Assembly (NCBI GenBank): GCA_964410725.1
Contig: CAYPID010000021.1
Coordinates: 1 to 42,251, forward strand
DNA: 42,251 nt
Source of the DNA: CALAZP01 sp964410725
GTDB taxonomy: Bacteria > Bacteroidota > Bacteroidia > Chitinophagales > Saprospiraceae
Direction of reading: 5' to 3'
In this document: in pieces, positions 35,523-42,251 of the stretch
Numbering within the stretch: the stretch's first letter is position 1
How the letters are laid out: the number at the start of each line of letters is the position of its first letter
The notes under the pieces: generated by a model
Database searches by the model: none
Told to the model about the DNA's origin: nothing
What the model saw: the letters and a program-made list of their open reading frames with translations, nothing else
Made by a program: the position numbers and the translations under genes

Positions 35523-36797
35523 TCAGGAAAAAGAAATGAGGTATTTATTTTTTTTACCATTTTCCACCATCATATACTTGCCTTTGAGCAAATCATCTGT
35601 TTTGAGCTGAATGGAATGGTCCGATATTTTTACTTTATTGATGGTTAGGGCATTTCCTTGGATAGCGCGTCGTGCTTCTCCGGAACTATTAAAAATTTGG
35701 GTATGCTGAGTCAAAAAGTCAATTAAGCCAATAGAGGATTTCAAAAGAGCTTTATCCAACTGAAAAGAAGGAATTTCAGCTAACACGAATTCTAATTCTC
35801 GCGCTGACAATTGGTGCAACATGTTGGCATCTGCTTTTTTATTAAAAAGAATCTCAGATGCTTTTTTGACGCCTTCATAAGCCTCCTGTCCATGAATTCT
35901 AACGGTTAACTCCTCGGCCAACCAAGCTTTTAATGCTCTTGGGTCATCAGCCAGTTCTCGTTCAGTGGTTTCAATTTCCGATCTGGATTTTAAACTGAAA
36001 TATCTAATAAATTTAGGAAGGTCTGCATCATCTGCATTGATCCAAAATTGGTAAAACTTATAAGGAGAGGTCATTTCAGGATCTAACCAAATATTGCCTT
36101 CTTCACTTTTGCCAAATTTCTTACCATCTGATTTGGTCAATAGAGGAGTAGTTACTGCGTAAGCTTTTTCACCCAGGTTCCTTCGGATGAATTCGGTGCC
36201 AGAGGTGATATTCCCCCATTGATCGGACCCCCCCATTTGTAGTTTGCAGCCATACTCGTTAAATAGGACTTGGTAATCGTAAGCCTGAAGAATTTGGTAA
36301 CTGAATTCGGTGAAAGATAAACCCGTTTCCAAACGATTTTGTACGGAATCCTTAGACATCATATAGTTGACTGTTAGGGTTTTGCCGACATTCCGCAAAA
36401 AGTCTAAAACATTCATGTCCTTGTAAAAATCAAAATTATTTACCAACAAGGCTTTGTTTTCTCCGTTTTCAAAGTCTAATAAATTTTTAAACTGATCAAT
36501 TTGACGACTGAGATTTTGGTCCAATTCCTCTGGCGTTTTCAATACACGCTCTTTATCTTTTCCCGAAGGGTCCCCTATTCTTCCTGTTGCACCTCCCATT
36601 AAAACCAATGGTTGGTGCCCACTCATTTGAAAAAATTTCAAAATCATTATTTGGACATAATTTCCGATGGTTAGAGAAGGGGCGGTAGGGTCAAATCCAA
36701 TATATGCGGTAACTCGCTCTTTAGCTAACAACTCCTCTATGCCTGGCGTTTTATCTTGAAGCATTCCTCTCCAAGCCAATTCTTCTATGAAATTCAT
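35523..36797 (-). CDS. tyrS: Tyrosine-tRNA ligase
   Basis: Charges tRNA-Tyr with tyrosine at the expense of ATP. The 424 residues include the class I Rossmann core (AYIGFDPTAPSL, GGATGRIGDPSGK), the tyrosine-binding region Y173-x-x-L/Q (QAYDYQ), QMGGSDQWGNI, the KMSKS equivalent KFGKS (227-231) and a C-terminal S4-like RNA-binding domain (about 350-424). The first signature, normally H-x-G-H or H-x-G-N, reads T43-I-G-N46, so its first His is replaced by Thr. All other landmarks are normal. It is followed by the PLP enzyme gene and diverges from the FtsX-like permease gene. Confidence 0.96.
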   Translation of the reverse strand: MNFIEELAWRGMLQDKTPGIEELLAKERVTAYIGFDPTAPSLTIGNYVQIMILKFFQMSGHQPLVLMGGATGRIGDPSGKDKERVLKTPEELDQNLSRQIDQFKNLLDFENGENKALLVNNFDFYKDMNVLDFLRNVGKTLTVNYMMSKDSVQNRLETGLSFTEFSYQILQAYDYQVLFNEYGCKLQMGGSDQWGNITSGTEFIRRNLGEKAYAVTTPLLTKSDGKKFGKSEEGNIWLDPEMTSPYKFYQFWINADDADLPKFIRYFSLKSRSEIETTERELADDPRALKAWLAEELTVRIHGQEAYEGVKKASEILFNKKADANMLHQLSARELEFVLAEIPSFQLDKALLKSSIGLIDFLTQHTQIFNSSGEARRAIQGNALTINKVKISDHSIQLKTDDLLKGKYMMVENGKKNKYLISFS

Positions 36798-36820
36798 TTT
36801 TTTCGCATTTATGAGCAGGC

Positions 36821-36828
36821 AAATTTAA
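36821..36828 (-). promoter_or_regulatory. Probable -7 promoter element for tyrS
   Basis: On the minus strand TAAATTTG followed by C matches TAnnTTTG(C), 23 bases upstream of the tyrS ATG, in the 65-base gap to the divergent permease gene. No TTTG is found at the -33 distance. Confidence 0.45.
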
Positions 36829-36862
36829 AGGAATACCATCTATGTTTTACTAATTTTAGGGA

Positions 36863-38101
36863 ATGAATATTTCATATTTCATTGCATCCAGAATTGTCTA
36901 TGGTCAGAAGGGTTCTTTTTCGTCCATAATCATAAGAATAGCAGCAGCTTCGGTGGCATTGAGTGTTGCAGTAATGATTGTGACCAATGCGATGATCACA
37001 GGATTCAAATTTGAAATTCGAGAAAAGATTTTTGGTTTTTGGGGACATATTCATTTGACGCATACTACTGCCAATAAATCCCTGCTGGAAAGTATACCTA
37101 TTGAAAACGATACTAAGCTTTGGACCGCCCTGAATCAATCTGTTTGGGGAAAACAAATATCAGGGATTAAGCCCTATGCGATCAAGCCTGGAATAATAAA
37201 AGCAGGGGATGCGATTGAAGGAATTATTCTCAAAGGTATTGGACCTACCCAGGGTGGGGTAGACCCCGCCCAAAAATTTATAGAATCAGGCAGCTATATT
37301 GATGTCAGCTCAGCTCAAGAAGGTAATGAAATTGTGATTTCGCGGCAAACCGCAGATCGATTAGAGGTGGAAGTAGGTACTGAATTAATGATTCATTTCA
37401 TCCAGGAGGGCAATCAACTCAGGCGCAAATTTGTCATCAGTGGAATTTATAAATCGGGTTTAGAAGAATACGACCGGCAATTTGCCATGGTTGATATTCG
37501 AAAAATTCAAGAATTATTAGGTTGGTCCACCAGTCAAGTGGCTGGGCTTGAAATCATCACCACTCCATTTGCTCAGGTAGATTTAATTACCGCTTTCTTG
37601 CAGATGGAAATCATTCCGATCCAATGGTATGCTGAGAGTATTCGGCAAAAACTTCCGGAAATTTTCGAATGGCTCGATCTTCAGGATGTCAATGAAGTGG
37701 TTATAATGGCCCTAATGATTATCGTTGCCGTGATCAATATGATTACCGCCCTTTTGATATTGATTTTGGAAAGGACTCAAATGATTGGTGTTCTCAAAGC
37801 ACTGGGGTCTGCTGATAAAAATATCAGAGCTATATTTTTGTATTACAGTTCATATATTATCGGAATGGGGTTGTTTTGGGGCAATTTATTCGGCCTAGGA
37901 TTGTGTTGGGCACAAAAAAAATGGGCTTTTATTCAATTGGACGAGGCCAACTATTACCTCAATACCGCACCTATAAAAATTGAATGGTGGCAATGGCTTG
38001 CAATTAATGTAGGGACTTTTGGAATTACCCTTTTGTTTCTCATTATTCCATCTTTTTTAATCGGACGTATCCACCCTGTAAGAGCTATCAAATTTAACTA
38101 A
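36863..38101 (+). CDS. FtsX/LolCE-type ABC transporter permease
   Basis: This 412-residue inner-membrane protein has one N-terminal membrane helix (about 22-46), a large periplasmic domain (about 47-270; MacB-like core) and three C-terminal helices (about 277-302, 320-345, 378-403) with the FtsX motif L-I-L-I-L-E-R-T-Q-M-I-G-V-L-K-A-L-G-S between the first two. This is the topology of LolC/LolE, which extract lipoproteins from the inner membrane, and of MacB-like permeases. No ATPase gene is adjacent, so it would rely on a subunit encoded elsewhere. The start is ATG at 36863. A structured 3' region and a terminator follow. Confidence 0.9.
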   Translation: MNISYFIASRIVYGQKGSFSSIIIRIAAASVALSVAVMIVTNAMITGFKFEIREKIFGFWGHIHLTHTTANKSLLESIPIENDTKLWTALNQSVWGKQISGIKPYAIKPGIIKAGDAIEGIILKGIGPTQGGVDPAQKFIESGSYIDVSSAQEGNEIVISRQTADRLEVEVGTELMIHFIQEGNQLRRKFVISGIYKSGLEEYDRQFAMVDIRKIQELLGWSTSQVAGLEIITTPFAQVDLITAFLQMEIIPIQWYAESIRQKLPEIFEWLDLQDVNEVVIMALMIIVAVINMITALLILILERTQMIGVLKALGSADKNIRAIFLYYSSYIIGMGLFWGNLFGLGLCWAQKKWAFIQLDEANYYLNTAPIKIEWWQWLAINVGTFGITLLFLIIPSFLIGRIHPVRAIKFN

Positions 38102-38287
38102 CAAGCTCAAAGCACTTATTCACAAGTGTAACCTTATACTAATCAATCATTTAAGTTCATTTTCCACATGGTGTGGAAAACTTACATTAGGTTATGCACA
38201 CTGGCTTATTTTTCTTTGTTATGTTTTAGAGTTTTACATAGTTGTCTATCAGTTTTTATCCTCCTAATTTATTTACTGATACTTACG

Positions 38288-38313
38288 TGGTGGCTTCGGC
38301 CACCATTTTTTTT
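38288..38313 (+). terminator. Intrinsic terminator with TTCG tetraloop
   Basis: Bases 38288-38294 (tggtggc) pair with 38299-38305 (gccacca) around a TTCG tetraloop, followed by eight T residues (38306-38313). It lies 187 bases after the permease stop, with two further hairpins (38113-38128 and 38160-38180) between. It ends either the permease transcript or a separate small RNA. Confidence 0.88.
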
Positions 38314-38399
38314 AGTGGTAACTAATTCAATATATCAAGGCAATCTGCGTTTTTTTATATAGCTAAATGTTTAACTTTAGGCTTTTTGTTAATGGAATC

Positions 38400-39875
38400 A
38401 TGCGGTTACTGATTATTTTATTTTTGGCCATAAGTCCTATGCTATCTTTCTCTCAATTGAGATGGGAGGGTGGTTTTTTTATGGGGATAGGTAATTATTA
38501 TGGTGATTTGGTAACCCAACCGTATCCGGAACTTAATGAATCCAAATTGGGAGTTGGGGCTTTTATGAGATTGAATTTGGATAATGAGTGGGGAATAAGA
38601 TTGATGTTCACTCACGGTTCCATTAGTGGAACGGACGAAAATGCAGTGGACCCAAGTTTAATTGGGGATCGAAATTTTTCCTTTCAGTCTAATTATTCCG
38701 ATGTTGGACTTCTTCTGGAATGGGATTTGGCGGGTAATAGGAGGTATGATGAAAAGGGAAATTTCAATGCCATTTTTTCTCCTTTTGTGGGTATTGGTAT
38801 GGGAGGTACATTCTTTGAGCCCTTACCGATTTTTTCTAATACGCCTAATTGGGAGGAAAATCCTCAGATTGCCAAAGATTTGGAACTCGCTGTACCCAGT
38901 TGGCGAATTAGTTTGCCACTCACTGCTGGAGTAAAAATAGATTTGAGTCCCGCCGTAAGTTTATCGTTAGAAGCTTCTGCCAAATATCCTTTTTCTGATT
39001 ATTTAGATGGTATAAGTCTTTCTGCTAATCCGTTAAATTACGATTGGTTGTTTAACGCCGGCATGGGGATTAGTATAAGATTTCCCGGCAAATCAAAATC
39101 TTCTAAAACTGATGCGCCGGATACTGAAACAGAATATTTTAAGGAGGTAAACTCCCTAGTAAATAGTGCAGGTGAAGATACTGCGGTTAAGCGTTCAGAT
39201 ATCGATGGAGATGGAGTGTATGATGAGGAGGATTTTTGCCCAACTTTAGCGGGATTACTTGTTTTTGGAGGTTGTCCAGATACGGATAATGATGGGGTGG
39301 CTGACCTTTATGATAATTGTCCTGAAGAAAAGGGGCCCGAAGAATACAATGGCTGTCCACCAACCGATCGGGATAATGATGGCATACCTGACGATAAAGA
39401 TGAATGTCCTGACGATTCAGGAATAGCTGCTTTTAATGGTTGTCCTGATTTTGACGAAGATGGCATTACTGATGCGCTTGATCAATGTCCGCGAATTCCA
39501 GGTAGAGCAGAAAGTATGGGATGCCCTGATATTTTGCCTTTTGAAAGAGCACTGCTGGACGAATCGGCGGCCGCTATTCAATTTGCTCCAAATAGTGCGG
39601 TGCTGCGCAGTGATGCAATGGATGTATTCGATAAGGTGGTATTGCTGATGAGAAAATATCCTTTTTTTGCACTTTCCATTACCATGCATTCCACTAATAA
39701 AAGCAATCAAAGTGCTCCACTCCAGTTAGCTGAAAAAAGAGCTAAGGCCTGCTATGATTACCTGCTTTACAGGGGGATTAGTCCTAAGAGAATGAGTTAT
39801 CAAGGTGCTGTTCCAGCGGAACAGTCAGATAGAGGTAAGCTGGCCTTATCCATTTCAGTTAGGGAAGGATACTAG
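38400..39875 (+). CDS. Outer-membrane protein: DUF6089-like barrel, TSP type 3 repeats, OmpA-like C-terminus
   Basis: With the ATG at 38400, which begins a good signal peptide (MRLLIILFLAISPMLSFSQ), this protein has 491 residues; an ATG at 38367 would add 11 residues in front of it. About 20-235 is a beta-barrel (LRWEGGFFMGIGNYYGDL, DUF6089-like). About 262-376 holds four thrombospondin type 3 calcium-binding repeats (DIDGDGVYDEEDFCP, DTDNDGVADLYDNCP, DRDNDGIPDDKDECP, DFDEDGITDALDQCP), each with C-P and G-C-P. The last 110 residues resemble an OmpA peptidoglycan-binding domain (SAVLRSDAMDVFDKV; AEKRAKACYDYLLYRGI) but are diverged. It probably links the outer membrane to the wall. It overlaps the convergent sirtuin gene by 17 bases. 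Confidence 0.9.
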   Translation: MRLLIILFLAISPMLSFSQLRWEGGFFMGIGNYYGDLVTQPYPELNESKLGVGAFMRLNLDNEWGIRLMFTHGSISGTDENAVDPSLIGDRNFSFQSNYSDVGLLLEWDLAGNRRYDEKGNFNAIFSPFVGIGMGGTFFEPLPIFSNTPNWEENPQIAKDLELAVPSWRISLPLTAGVKIDLSPAVSLSLEASAKYPFSDYLDGISLSANPLNYDWLFNAGMGISIRFPGKSKSSKTDAPDTETEYFKEVNSLVNSAGEDTAVKRSDIDGDGVYDEEDFCPTLAGLLVFGGCPDTDNDGVADLYDNCPEEKGPEEYNGCPPTDRDNDGIPDDKDECPDDSGIAAFNGCPDFDEDGITDALDQCPRIPGRAESMGCPDILPFERALLDESAAAIQFAPNSAVLRSDAMDVFDKVVLLMRKYPFFALSITMHSTNKSNQSAPLQLAEKRAKACYDYLLYRGISPKRMSYQGAVPAEQSDRGKLALSISVREGY

Positions 39876-40542
39876 CCATTCGTTCTATAAATAAGGCAAC
39901 GCCTTTGGTGGCGACCTCGGGAATAACTTGAAGTTGAGGGTGATGAATGGGAGCTGGGTTGGGATCAATCAATACAATAGGCGTGTTGGAAGCGGCATAT
40001 TGATGTAATCCCGCCGCGGGATAAACCTGTAAAGAGGTGCCTACAATCAATAGGATATCGGCTGAATGGACCCAATCTGCTGCGGTTTCCATGGCGGGGA
40101 CAGGTTCCCCAAACCAAACAATATGCGGTCTCAATTGTCCTCCTGCTGGGCAGGAATCTCCCAATTTCAAATCTTTCTCTAATGGGACGATCCAATTGGG
40201 GTCAACGGTGGACCGCGCTAATTTTAACGAACCATGTAGGTGCAAAACGTTCTGACTTCCAGCTCTTTCATGCAAGTCATCAACGTTTTGAGTGATAATA
40301 GCAACCTCATATTTTTTTTGTAATTCAGCCAGCCCGATGTGAGCAGAATTAGGGGTTACTTGATCCAATTGGCGTCTTCTTTCATTGTAAAACCTGAGTA
40401 CCAATTCAGGATTTTTAGCCCATGCTTCCGGAGTAGCTACCTCCTCCACACGATGATTCTCCCAAAGTCCATCCTGATCCCGAAAAGTTTTGAGTCCACT
40501 CTCTTTACTGATACCTGCACCAGTTAGCACTACTATTTTCAT
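39859..40542 (-). CDS. cobB: Sirtuin, NAD-dependent protein deacylase (class III, CobB-like)
   Basis: Removes acyl groups from lysines using NAD. The 227-residue, single-domain chain has TGAGISKESGLKTFRD (7-22), QNVDDLHERAG (85-95), the catalytic His103 (LHLHGS) and LRPHIVWFGE (137-146). Tyr52 and Arg55 in RFYNERRRQ match the Y-x-x-R pair that marks class III sirtuins with desuccinylase/demalonylase activity. The zinc module is reduced: between His103 and LRPH only Cys131 remains where four cysteines are usual. It is followed by no gene on its strand (convergent with the OmpA protein) and lies 9 bases after the SDR gene, probably in the same transcript. Confidence 0.93.
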   Translation of the reverse strand: MKIVVLTGAGISKESGLKTFRDQDGLWENHRVEEVATPEAWAKNPELVLRFYNERRRQLDQVTPNSAHIGLAELQKKYEVAIITQNVDDLHERAGSQNVLHLHGSLKLARSTVDPNWIVPLEKDLKLGDSCPAGGQLRPHIVWFGEPVPAMETAADWVHSADILLIVGTSLQVYPAAGLHQYAASNTPIVLIDPNPAPIHHPQLQVIPEVATKGVALFIERMASILP

Positions 40543-40551
40543 GTCACTTTC

Positions 40552-41355
40552 TTAAATCCCAGAGTATTGCGCAATGATTTTTTCAAATAAGCTTTCCGGA
40601 AGTAATCTCTTCAATAGCAATGAAAATTGTTGCATCGGATGCCCAATACTATAACTGGGTTTCAATTTTTTATTCTGGGCAATATTCCAGATTTTTTCCG
40701 CTGCTTGTCGGACAGAAATTCCTTTGGAAACTTCCGCATTAATATGATGGTGAACTTGCTGGAAGGCCTTGGAATAAGGATGATCAGTTTGATTTATTTC
40801 CGTTAGCCGGTTTTCATTAATGGAAGTTTGCATATCACCAGCCAGAATACTGGTACTCTGAATGCCAAATTCTTTGATTTCCATCCGAAGAGCCTCATTG
40901 ATTTTATTGACTGCAGCCTTGCTGGCGCAATAAAGACCTCTGTAGGGCAAAGCTATTTCGGACCCAATAGAACTGATATTTATGATCTTGCCATATCCTT
41001 GAATTCTCATGACTGGAAGGACATATTTAAGAGTCAAAACTGTTCCCATTACATTGGTTTGAAATAGCGCATTGAGTTTATCCATTCCTACAATTTCAGT
41101 CGGACTTGCCAGACCTATCCCGGCATTATTGATTAAAATATCTAATTGTCCCTCTCGGGAAAAAATATGCTGAACCGCTTCCGAAACCTGTTTTTCGTCC
41201 GTAACATCCATTGCTAAGGTGGTATAAGGTGTGGCAGGATAGCGAGAAGGATTCCTGCAAGTTCCATATACCTTAAATCCATTTTTATGAAATATTTGAG
41301 CCAATCCTTGCCCCAATCCTGCGGAGGTTCCAGTAATAAGAACTACTTTTTGCAT
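40552..41355 (-). CDS. Short-chain dehydrogenase/reductase (SDR family)
   Basis: This 267-residue NAD(P)-dependent oxidoreductase has the classical SDR motifs: cofactor loop T-G-T-S-A-G-L-G-Q-G (about 8-17), D-V-T near 53, N-N-A-G (about 80), and the catalytic Ser in ISSIGS with Y-x-x-x-K in LYCASKAAV (about 142-159). The substrate is unknown. The ATG at 41353-41355 is preferred: it leaves one base after the nnrD stop and starts just before the Rossmann strand. An ATG 33 bases further upstream would overlap nnrD and add 11 polar residues. The gene is in a tight run nnrD-SDR-sirtuin. Confidence 0.93.
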   Translation of the reverse strand: MQKVVLITGTSAGLGQGLAQIFHKNGFKVYGTCRNPSRYPATPYTTLAMDVTDEKQVSEAVQHIFSREGQLDILINNAGIGLASPTEIVGMDKLNALFQTNVMGTVLTLKYVLPVMRIQGYGKIINISSIGSEIALPYRGLYCASKAAVNKINEALRMEIKEFGIQSTSILAGDMQTSINENRLTEINQTDHPYSKAFQQVHHHINAEVSKGISVRQAAEKIWNIAQNKKLKPSYSIGHPMQQFSLLLKRLLPESLFEKIIAQYSGI

Positions 41356-41356
41356 A

Positions 41357-42251
41357 TTAGAATAATTGTATTTTTCTTCGCTTTTCAATCTCCAAAGCTT
41401 CCCAAATCTTAGGGAGCATGGCTATCATATCGCTCGATTTCATTCCCGTCATTCCCCAATGTGCTGCTGCCAAATCTCCTGCTTTCCCATGTGCATATAC
41501 CCCCAAAAAAGCAGCTTCCTCAGGTGGATATCCCTTTGCTAATAATCCTGTTAATATTCCAGTCAGAATATCTCCACTACCTCCCTTCGCCATCCCGGGA
41601 TTGCCTGTAGTATTGAAATATACCTCACCGCTGGGCAAAGCAACTGCACTGTGTGCACCTTTTAGTATTATTATAATTTCAAGTTTATGGGCCAATTTTT
41701 TAACCTGTTCTAACCGAGCCCAATGATTTTTAACCGCTCCTGCCAGTCTTTCCAATTCTTTAAAATGGGGCGTTATAATACTGTATTTGGGTATCTTATG
41801 TTGCAAATTTAATGAAGCAATTAAGTTTAAGGAATCGGCATCCAACACCAGCGGGCACGAGCATTCTTGGATTAACTGCTCCAACCAAAGTCCCGTGGCT
41901 TTGGATAATCCTAATCCGGGTCCTATTCCAATAGCCCGATATTGCTGGATGTCTTCAGGAATCTGCCCTATTTCATCATCCAAACCCAATGAACAGCACA
42001 TAGCCTCCGGACAAAGTACTTGCAAAATTGGTTCCAATCTATTCGGTATCCCCAGACTAATTAGTCCCGTTCCAGTTCTCAGCCCCGCTTGTCCAGCTAA
42101 GGCTATAGCACCCGCTTTACCTTTTGATCCACCAATCAATAAGGCATGGCCATTGGTGCCCTTGTGATCAAACTTGTTAGGGAGGTTCATTAAATTGACA
42201 ATTTGCTCTTCCTCTATAGTATAGTAATCAGTCTTGCAATTGTCTATAAAT
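41357..42251 (-). CDS. nnrD: Bifunctional NAD(P)H-hydrate repair enzyme (NnrE-NnrD fusion), 5' part outside window
   Basis: The visible 297 residues are the ADP-dependent NAD(P)H-hydrate dehydratase (NnrD, ribokinase fold), which restores damaged NADH and NADPH. Motifs are FDHKGTNGHALLIGGSKG near the start, G-P-G-L-G-L, D-A-D-S-L-N, I-T-P-H-F-K-E, and N-P-G-M-A-K-G-G-S-G-D with the catalytic Asp. Reading on the minus strand, the frame stays open from the Met at 42188-42190 up to the window edge, adding FIDNCKTDYYTIEEEQIVNL. This resembles the linker after an N-terminal NnrE epimerase domain, so the Met at 42190 is internal and the gene is cut by the edge. The SDR and sirtuin genes follow. Confidence 0.93.
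   Translation of the reverse strand, partial: FIDNCKTDYYTIEEEQIVNLMNLPNKFDHKGTNGHALLIGGSKGKAGAIALAGQAGLRTGTGLISLGIPNRLEPILQVLCPEAMCCSLGLDDEIGQIPEDIQQYRAIGIGPGLGLSKATGLWLEQLIQECSCPLVLDADSLNLIASLNLQHKIPKYSIITPHFKELERLAGAVKNHWARLEQVKKLAHKLEIIIILKGAHSAVALPSGEVYFNTTGNPGMAKGGSGDILTGILTGLLAKGYPPEEAAFLGVYAHGKAGDLAAAHWGMTGMKSSDMIAMLPKIWEALEIEKRRKIQLF

Noticed and set aside
35510..35560. A 51-base longer start for the PLP enzyme
   Set aside because: It would overlap tyrS by 38 bases and the extra 17 residues do not fit the family; the ATG at 35507-35509 starts 13 bases after tyrS.
38168..38362. A 64-codon open frame between the permease and the OmpA-like gene
   Set aside because: It is a hydrophobic, low-complexity translation that runs through the 9-bp hairpin's right arm and the TTCG terminator, has no recognisable domain and overlaps non-coding structure.
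41356..41388. A longer start for the SDR gene
   Set aside because: It overlaps the nnrD end and adds 11 polar residues ahead of the Rossmann strand; the ATG at 41353-41355 gives the normal N-terminus.

Overview
The window looks like chromosomal DNA of a Bacteroidota bacterium, probably from the Saprospirales/Chitinophagales side of the phylum (lineage placement is inference). The evidence is a giant secreted protein with a gliding-motility/type IX secretion C-terminal domain (CHU_C, sorting type B), a TonB-dependent receptor with an N-terminal carboxypeptidase-regulatory-like domain, an OmpA protein with thrombospondin type 3 calcium repeats, AT-rich gaps, few Shine-Dalgarno sequences, and promoter elements of the TAnnTTTG(C) type typical of the phylum. 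The clearest promoter is that of the tRNA-Ser gene. No integrase, transposase, phage gene, CRISPR array or defence gene is visible, so this is mostly core genome.

Layout. 1-2042: start of a secreted protein cut by the left edge, a DUF2061 membrane protein, a GNAT acetyltransferase, a HEAT-like protein and tRNA-Ser(UGA). 2179-9876: an SGLT-type sodium/solute symporter, a 1673-residue repeat-rich T9SS cargo protein and a divergent PiT-like permease. 10018-12231: CTP synthase and a SPOUT RNA methyltransferase. 12313-14628 and 27031-31026: branched-chain amino acid genes, all on the minus strand (ilvC-ilvA and ilvD-ilvB-ilvN). Between them, 14742-26969 is a block of envelope genes: an ABC exporter with murB, an MCE/MlaD-family protein with an amidase, lptD, a surface lipoprotein and a TonB-dependent receptor. 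31248-42251: a small outer-membrane protein, rimO, a small membrane protein, lipoprotein MsrB, a Cys/Met-metabolism PLP enzyme with tyrS, an FtsX/LolCE-type permease, an OmpA/TSP3 protein, a sirtuin, an SDR oxidoreductase and the NnrD half of a NnrE-NnrD fusion that runs off the right edge.

How it fits together. The ilv genes supply the common isoleucine/valine pathway: threonine deaminase, acetolactate synthase large and small subunits, reductoisomerase and dehydratase. Read on the minus strand, ilvD-ilvB-ilvN and ilvC-ilvA would form one pathway-ordered operon if the 12.4 kb envelope block were removed. The envelope block combines peptidoglycan synthesis (MurB), peptidoglycan hydrolysis (amidase), lipid trafficking (MCE protein, possibly the ABC exporter) and LPS insertion (LptD). 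I found no convincing undescribed multi-gene system. The best leads are the envelope block inside the ilv operon, the Cys-rich lipoprotein/TonB-receptor pair separated by a strong hairpin, the PiT-like permease, a hairpin-rich 3' region ending in a terminator (38102-38313), a TyrRS with an altered HIGH motif and a sirtuin lacking most zinc cysteines.
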